From: Bacillus cereus group sp. RP43
GTDB taxonomy: Bacteria > Bacillota > Bacilli > Bacillales > Bacillaceae_G
Assembly (NCBI RefSeq): GCF_040459645.1
Contig: NZ_JARVHQ010000001.1
Location: 310,001 to 374,000, forward strand
Length of the DNA stretch: 64,000 bases
Reading direction: 5' to 3'
Shown: piece after piece, positions 55,184 through 64,000 of the stretch
How positions within the stretch are numbered: position 1 is the first letter of the stretch
How the letters are laid out: every line of letters begins with the position of its first letter
Notes under the pieces: generated by a model
The model's input: only the letters and a program-made list of their open reading frames with translations
Database searches by the model: none
Told to the model about the DNA's origin: nothing
Position numbers and translations under genes: made by a program

Positions 55184-55390
55184 TTATTGCTGTGTGTATT
55201 GTGGTTCTTCTTGCTGGACTTCTTCAACACGTGGGTTTAAAGAGTCAATAATTGTTTGTGTTTGTTGCGCAGCTGTTTGGAAAAGTTGCTTTGCTTGTTG
55301 GTTATCCGTATCAAGAGCGAATCCCTCTAAGCTAGCTTGTGCACTTTTTAATCCAGAAACAGTTTGCTTTAGTTTTGTAATTACAGTCAT
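55184..55390 (-). CDS. DUF1657 protein heading the spoVA2-type cluster
   Basis: 68 aa: MTVITKLKQTVSGLKSAQASL, ending QEEPQYTQQ; Q-rich helices. Paralogue of the second DUF1657 gene in the cluster. AAAGGGGG precedes the ATG at 55390; the nine extra upstream codons have no ribosome site. Being first and followed by a hairpin, it may be made in excess over the membrane proteins. Confidence 0.85.
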   Translation of the reverse strand: MTVITKLKQTVSGLKSAQASLEGFALDTDNQQAKQLFQTAAQQTQTIIDSLNPRVEEVQQEEPQYTQQ

Positions 55391-55699
55391 TGAATGAAGC
55401 CCCCTTTGGAATATCAATTCAAAGATTATAATTTGTGGGTTCGGGTGAATTTATGTTTGGAAAATTTAGGGGAAGGATATGTTTTATAGGCTCCTAGCTA
55501 AGGTATATAAAGGATTAAGGGGATATTTTTATTGATTTAGATGGATTTTATTGCTATTATTATGAGAAGAAAATAAGCAGGTATTTACTTGTTGTATTTC
55601 ACTTCTATTAGAGATTTTTCGCAAGAAATTAAATGTGGAAAAGCGGAATAGAAGAAGGCTTAAAACTTTGATAATAAACGGTTTATAAAATTTTATCAT
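55391..55699. other. Intergenic region between the spoVA2-type cluster and tRNA-Arg
   Basis: No gene seen. It should hold the sporulation promoter of the cluster (sigma-G expected from the family), but I could not match a -35/-10 pair with confidence. AT-rich just before the tRNA. Confidence 0.4.
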
Positions 55700-55775
55700 G
55701 CGCCCATAGCTCAGTCGGATAGAGCGGTGGTTTCCGGTACCACGTCTGCCGGGGGTTCGAATCCCTCTGGGCGCG
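55700..55775 (+). tRNA. tRNA-Arg, anticodon CCG
   Basis: Full cloverleaf: acceptor GCGCCCA/TGGGCGC, D-arm AGCTCAGTCGGATAGAGC, anticodon stem GTGGT/ACCAC with loop TTCCGGT (CCG at 55734-55736), T-arm with GGTTCGAATCC, discriminator G. CCA is not encoded. A tRNA-Arg near clpP is also seen in B. subtilis (trnQ). Confidence 0.96.
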
Positions 55776-55778
55776 TCA

Positions 55779-55818
55779 AAAAGTCCTAACTTACGTTTTG
55801 TAGGTTAGGACTTTTTTT
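55779..55818 (+). terminator. Rho-independent terminator after the tRNA
   Basis: Twelve-base arms AAAAGTCCTAAC/GTTAGGACTTTT, then T's. Confidence 0.92.
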
Positions 55819-56033
55819 ATTTCCCTCTTGTTATATCTAGTAATAAGATTTACTATTAGTACTTGGTAATAATGTTGTTCTTTATTATTTTCTTTCAATA
55901 TTATTCGTTTTTCGGTTGTAAGATGTAAATCTCATTAATACATATAAATTAATAATATTTTGGAATGGGTGTCTGCGATAGGATTCTCCTTTTACCAAAC
56001 TTATTGTACAATAGAAACAAGGGGGAGATTAGT

Positions 56034-57341
56034 TTGAAGGCAAGTCTTTTACAAGAACAAAGCTTACGTTTGGCAATGACACAAGAGTTAAGGCAAGCGA
56101 TTACAATGCTCCAGTATAATGTACAAGAATTATCGGAGTTTTTGTATGAGCAATCGTTAGAGAATCCCCTTATTGAGTTAGGTGGTTTTGAGAGGGAGAA
56201 GAAAAAGAGCTCTAACACAAGTAAAAGTACCGGCAAACAAGTCGATAATCAAATGGAAATCTACAGTGTGGATTCTACAACGATTCAGCAACATTTATTA
56301 AATCAGCTACAGTATTATAAAATAGAAGAAGAAGAGCGAAAAGTAGCTTCTTTCATTATTATGAACATGGATGGAAATGGGTATTTACAAGAAACGAATG
56401 AAGAGTTAGCGGATCTCCTTTCCGCGCCGATTCATGTAGTCGACCGCTCTGTTGAGCTTGTCCAATCACTCGAGCCAGCAGGGGTAGGAGCACGTAATAT
56501 TCAGGAATGTCTAACCTTACAATTGAAGCGCTTACAAAGACGGAATGGATTAGCGGAAGAGGTTATAGAGGATCACTTTGCTTATTTCGTGAAGAAAGAT
56601 TGGCGAAAGCTCGTTCAAGTGCTGAAGTGTAGTAATGAGGAATTGCAGAGTGCGGTAAATTGTATAACATCATTACAACCAAAGCCAGGTCTTGCATTTT
56701 CTTCTGATAAACCACTTTATATTGTGCCTGATATGGCGGTGAAAAAAGATGGTGATCGTCTCGTTTTACAAATGAATGAGAGAAATATGCCAAGAATTGA
56801 AATTCATTCTGAGTATAGTGCGCTTCTTAATAATAGTGAGAGTGAAGTAGCATCTTATGTATCAGAAAAGTATCAGCATGTGCAGTGGATTATGCGCAGT
56901 TTGAAACAGAGAAAACAAACGCTTCTGCAAGTAATGGGCATTATAATGGAAAAACAGCGTGATTTCTTCTGGGAAGGTCCAGCATATTTAAAACCACTTG
57001 CTTTAAAAGAGGTAGCGGAAGAACTAAGTGTGCATGAGTCTACAATTAGTCGTGCAACGCGTAATAAATATGTGCAAACGCCGCACGGTTTATTTGAAAT
57101 GAAAGCATTCTTTAGTACTGCTGTTTCGACGACGGAGGATGAAGCTATTTCGACGAAGCGGGTGAAACAATTTATTCAAACACTTGTGGAAGCGGAGAAT
57201 AAGAAAAAGCCACTTTCGGATCAAAAGATTTCAAAATTATTAGAAGAAGAGCATGAAATCGTTATTTCTCGAAGAACAGTTGCGAAATATAGAGAACAGA
57301 TGCATATTCCAGCTTCGTCTCTAAGAAAAACAATTGGATAG
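56034..57341 (+). CDS. sigL: RNA polymerase sigma-54 factor
   Basis: 435 aa. N-terminal region I binding enhancer proteins (LLQEQSLRLAMTQELRQAI), core-binding middle, HTH (VAEELSVHESTISRATRNKY) and the RpoN box ISRRTVAKYREQM reading the -24 element. Start is TTG at 56034 after GGGGGAG, which gives the expected SigL length; the frame upstream (from 55965) has no ribosome site. Confidence 0.95.
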   Translation: MKASLLQEQSLRLAMTQELRQAITMLQYNVQELSEFLYEQSLENPLIELGGFEREKKKSSNTSKSTGKQVDNQMEIYSVDSTTIQQHLLNQLQYYKIEEEERKVASFIIMNMDGNGYLQETNEELADLLSAPIHVVDRSVELVQSLEPAGVGARNIQECLTLQLKRLQRRNGLAEEVIEDHFAYFVKKDWRKLVQVLKCSNEELQSAVNCITSLQPKPGLAFSSDKPLYIVPDMAVKKDGDRLVLQMNERNMPRIEIHSEYSALLNNSESEVASYVSEKYQHVQWIMRSLKQRKQTLLQVMGIIMEKQRDFFWEGPAYLKPLALKEVAEELSVHESTISRATRNKYVQTPHGLFEMKAFFSTAVSTTEDEAISTKRVKQFIQTLVEAENKKKPLSDQKISKLLEEEHEIVISRRTVAKYREQMHIPASSLRKTIG

Positions 57342-57350
57342 GTGAAGAAG

Positions 57351-57596
57351 ATGAAAGTTGTACTATATACAAAAAAAGATTGTGGTCTTTGCGTGAAGGC
57401 GAAACAAGTTTTAAAGGAAGTACAATGTGAATATTCTTTTCAAATCGAGGAAATAGATATATATGAAGATAATGACCTTTTAGAGAAATATCATTTAATG
57501 ATTCCGGTTGTAGAAATAGGTGGAAAACAGGTGGAATATGGTAACATTCACAAAGGTGTCATAATAAACTATATAAACAATGCAGTTAAGAGTTGA
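57351..57596 (+). CDS. Glutaredoxin-like (thioredoxin-fold) protein
   Basis: 81 aa: MKVVLYTKKDCGLCVKAKQV with a CGLC redox motif and the cis-proline site MIPVVEIGG. A small disulfide reductase or ligand-binding protein; partner unknown. Follows sigL by nine bases with GGTGA, so co-transcribed. Confidence 0.87.
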   Translation: MKVVLYTKKDCGLCVKAKQVLKEVQCEYSFQIEEIDIYEDNDLLEKYHLMIPVVEIGGKQVEYGNIHKGVIINYINNAVKS

Positions 57597-57607
57597 ATAA
57601 GTTTCTA

Positions 57608-57648
57608 TCTCCTGTTACAATAATACACGTAGCAGGGATTATTTTTTT
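57608..57648 (+). terminator. Rho-independent terminator before cggR
   Basis: Stem around TCCTGTTAC/GTAGCAGGG with G-T pairs, then TTTTTTT. Confidence 0.8.
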
Positions 57649-57656
57649 AACCTATG

Positions 57657-57692
57657 TGGGACATAAAATGTCACTACGGGACGCAAAGTGAC
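57657..57692 (+). promoter_or_regulatory. CggR operator
   Basis: TGGGAC-N6-TGTC-N4-CGGGAC-N6-TGAC, the tandem site bound by CggR in B. subtilis (CGGGAC-N6-TGTC twice) with two small deviations. It lies 40 bases before the cggR start. Confidence 0.9.
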
Positions 57693-57731
57693 CACGAGGG
57701 AAAATGAACCAATGTAGTGAGGAGAAAAGAT

Positions 57732-58760
57732 ATGCGCTCATGGATTCAGAACACAAAAAAATTATTACCTGATCTGCTACCTGTTATGCAAACGAGAATG
57801 CAAGTGCTTCAATACATTAGGCTCATGCAGCCGATTGGAAGAAGAAACTTATCAGCAAGTCTCGGTATGACAGAACGAGTATTGCGAAGTGAAGTTCAAG
57901 TTTTGAAAGAACAAAACTTAGTTCACGTCGCTTCTTCTGGAATGACTTTGACAGAAGAAGGAACAGCTTTAGTTCTTGCTTTGGAAGACTTTATGAAAGA
58001 AATTTCCGGGTTAAAGGTTTTAGAAAAACAACTTAAGGAAACATTAGACTTGGATGAAGTTTTCGTTGTCCCTGGTGATAGTGATGAATCACCTTGGGTC
58101 AAACTGGAGATGGGCCGTGCTTGTGTGACTTGTATAAAAGACCGTCTGACAGTGAATAATATCGTTGCTGTGGCTGGAGGAACTACGCTAGCTGCTGCTG
58201 CGGACATGATGCAACTTGATTGCAAAGATTTACATATGCTATTTGTCCCAGCACGTGGTGGAATTGGAGAAGGTGTTGAGTTAGAAGCCAATACCATTTG
58301 CGCCAAAATGGCACAAAATACGATGAGTAATTATCGCTTATTGTATGTTCCAGATCACGTTAGTAGCGAAGCATATGCGTCTATTGTAACAGAGCCCTCC
58401 GTGAAAGAAGTTCTTGAGTTGATTCGATCTTCCAATATCGTCATTCATGGAATTGGTGATGCGTTAACAATGGCACGTCGCAGAAATACTTCAGAAGCAG
58501 ATTGGTTAAAGATTCAGGCAAGCGAAGCAGTTGGCGAAGCTTTCGGTTACTACTTTAATGAACAAGGAAATGTTGTTCATAAAGTAAGAACAGTTGGTAT
58601 GCAACTTGAAGATTTACAACATGTATCTCACGTTGTTGCAGTCGCTGGAGGTTCTTCAAAGGCAAAGGCAATACAGGCTGTAATAAAGCAAGGGCACACT
58701 TCAATTCTAATTACAGATGAAGGTGCAGCAAAACAGTTAACAAAGGGTATTACCCTTTAA
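57732..58760 (+). CDS. cggR: Central glycolytic genes regulator CggR
   Basis: 342 aa SorC-family repressor of the gapA operon, released by fructose-1,6-bisphosphate. N-terminal HTH (GRRNLSASLGMTERVLRSEVQVLKE in part) and a sugar-phosphate-isomerase-like effector domain (VAVAGGTTLAAAADMM, VPARGGIGEGVELEAN, VVAVAGGSSKAKAI). ATG after GAGGAGA. gapA follows after 27 bases. Confidence 0.96.
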   Translation: MRSWIQNTKKLLPDLLPVMQTRMQVLQYIRLMQPIGRRNLSASLGMTERVLRSEVQVLKEQNLVHVASSGMTLTEEGTALVLALEDFMKEISGLKVLEKQLKETLDLDEVFVVPGDSDESPWVKLEMGRACVTCIKDRLTVNNIVAVAGGTTLAAAADMMQLDCKDLHMLFVPARGGIGEGVELEANTICAKMAQNTMSNYRLLYVPDHVSSEAYASIVTEPSVKEVLELIRSSNIVIHGIGDALTMARRRNTSEADWLKIQASEAVGEAFGYYFNEQGNVVHKVRTVGMQLEDLQHVSHVVAVAGGSSKAKAIQAVIKQGHTSILITDEGAAKQLTKGITL

Positions 58761-58766
58761 ATATAA

Positions 58767-59792
<1,026 letters not shown>

Positions 59793-59824
59793 TTCTTAAG
59801 TATATAAGCAATCAATGACAAAAC

Positions 59825-59857
59825 GAGGGAGAGGGTTTGTTCCCTCTCTCTCTTCTT
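59825..59857 (+). terminator. Hairpin after gapA
   Basis: Eleven-base arms GAGGGAGAGGG/CCCTCTCTCTC around TTTGTT; the tail TTCTTTCG is not a clean T-run, allowing read-through to pgk. Confidence 0.75.
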
Positions 59858-59931
59858 TCGTTTTAGAAGCAAATGTGTTAAGCTTTTGAATGGGTTTTGT
59901 CAATCCTAACTAGTAGTCGGAGGGAAATCCA

Positions 59932-64000
<4,069 letters not shown>

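Noticed and set aside
55700..55775. tRNA-Arg as an integrase attachment site
   Set aside because: No integrase gene and no direct repeat of the tRNA 3' end found near clpP.

Overview
The window looks like the chromosome of a member of the Bacillus cereus group (B. cereus, B. thuringiensis or B. anthracis type). It is AT-rich and its proteins are typical low-GC Firmicutes. It carries sporulation genes (a spoVA2-type cluster), competence genes (comFA, comFC) and the cggR-gapA-pgk-tpiA-gpmI-eno operon. It also holds copies of an intergenic repeat that matches what I know of bcr1, an element specific to this group. Gene order follows the B. subtilis tagO-to-eno segment, broken by accessory blocks. 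The species call is inference; no database was consulted.

Layout. 1-5971: cell-surface genes (tagO, a UDP-glucose dehydrogenase, mnaA, an LCP-family wall ligase) and yvyE. 6209-12475: degV, an HxlR regulator, a CwlO-like peptidoglycan hydrolase, comFA-comFC, a cold-shock protein and hpf; degS/degU and comFB are not present here. 12511-14196: a full-length bcr1-like repeat and a divergent VOC protein/WYL regulator pair. 14452-23725: secA, prfB (with its programmed frameshift), cccB, ftsEX, ctpB and minJ. 23800-34137 is the most accessory part: a Fur-box ABC exporter, a UPF0145 protein ending in a repeat, an ABC-F protein behind an apparent transcription attenuator, MerR and LysR regulators with partners, a YeiH-type transporter, an autoregulated XRE module with a broken gene, a TipA-like MerR operon, and a DUF4362 lipoprotein with an ATA start.

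34202-50463 is conserved: uvrBA, yvlD, hprK-lgt-ppaX-yvoF, yvcD, trxB, a DUF368 protein, and the nudix-rapZ-yvcK-whiA-crh cluster. 50496-55390 holds a G-rich stretch, a structured repeat acting as the clpP 3' end, clpP under CtsR, and a spoVA2-type cluster on the minus strand (DUF1657, YhcN/YlaJ lipoprotein, spoVAC, spoVAD, spoVAEb, DUF1657, DUF421). 55700-64000: tRNA-Arg(CCG), sigL, a glutaredoxin-like gene, and the CggR-controlled glycolytic operon running off the end inside eno.

The genes link functionally. The CwlO-like hydrolase and ftsEX both carry WalR-type boxes upstream, and FtsEX is the known activator of CwlO. HprK and Crh link carbon status to the CggR glycolytic operon and to YvcK/RapZ. 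Regulatory DNA is legible at many loci: WalR, Fur, LexA, CtsR, CggR, MerR-type dyads and an XRE operator pair.
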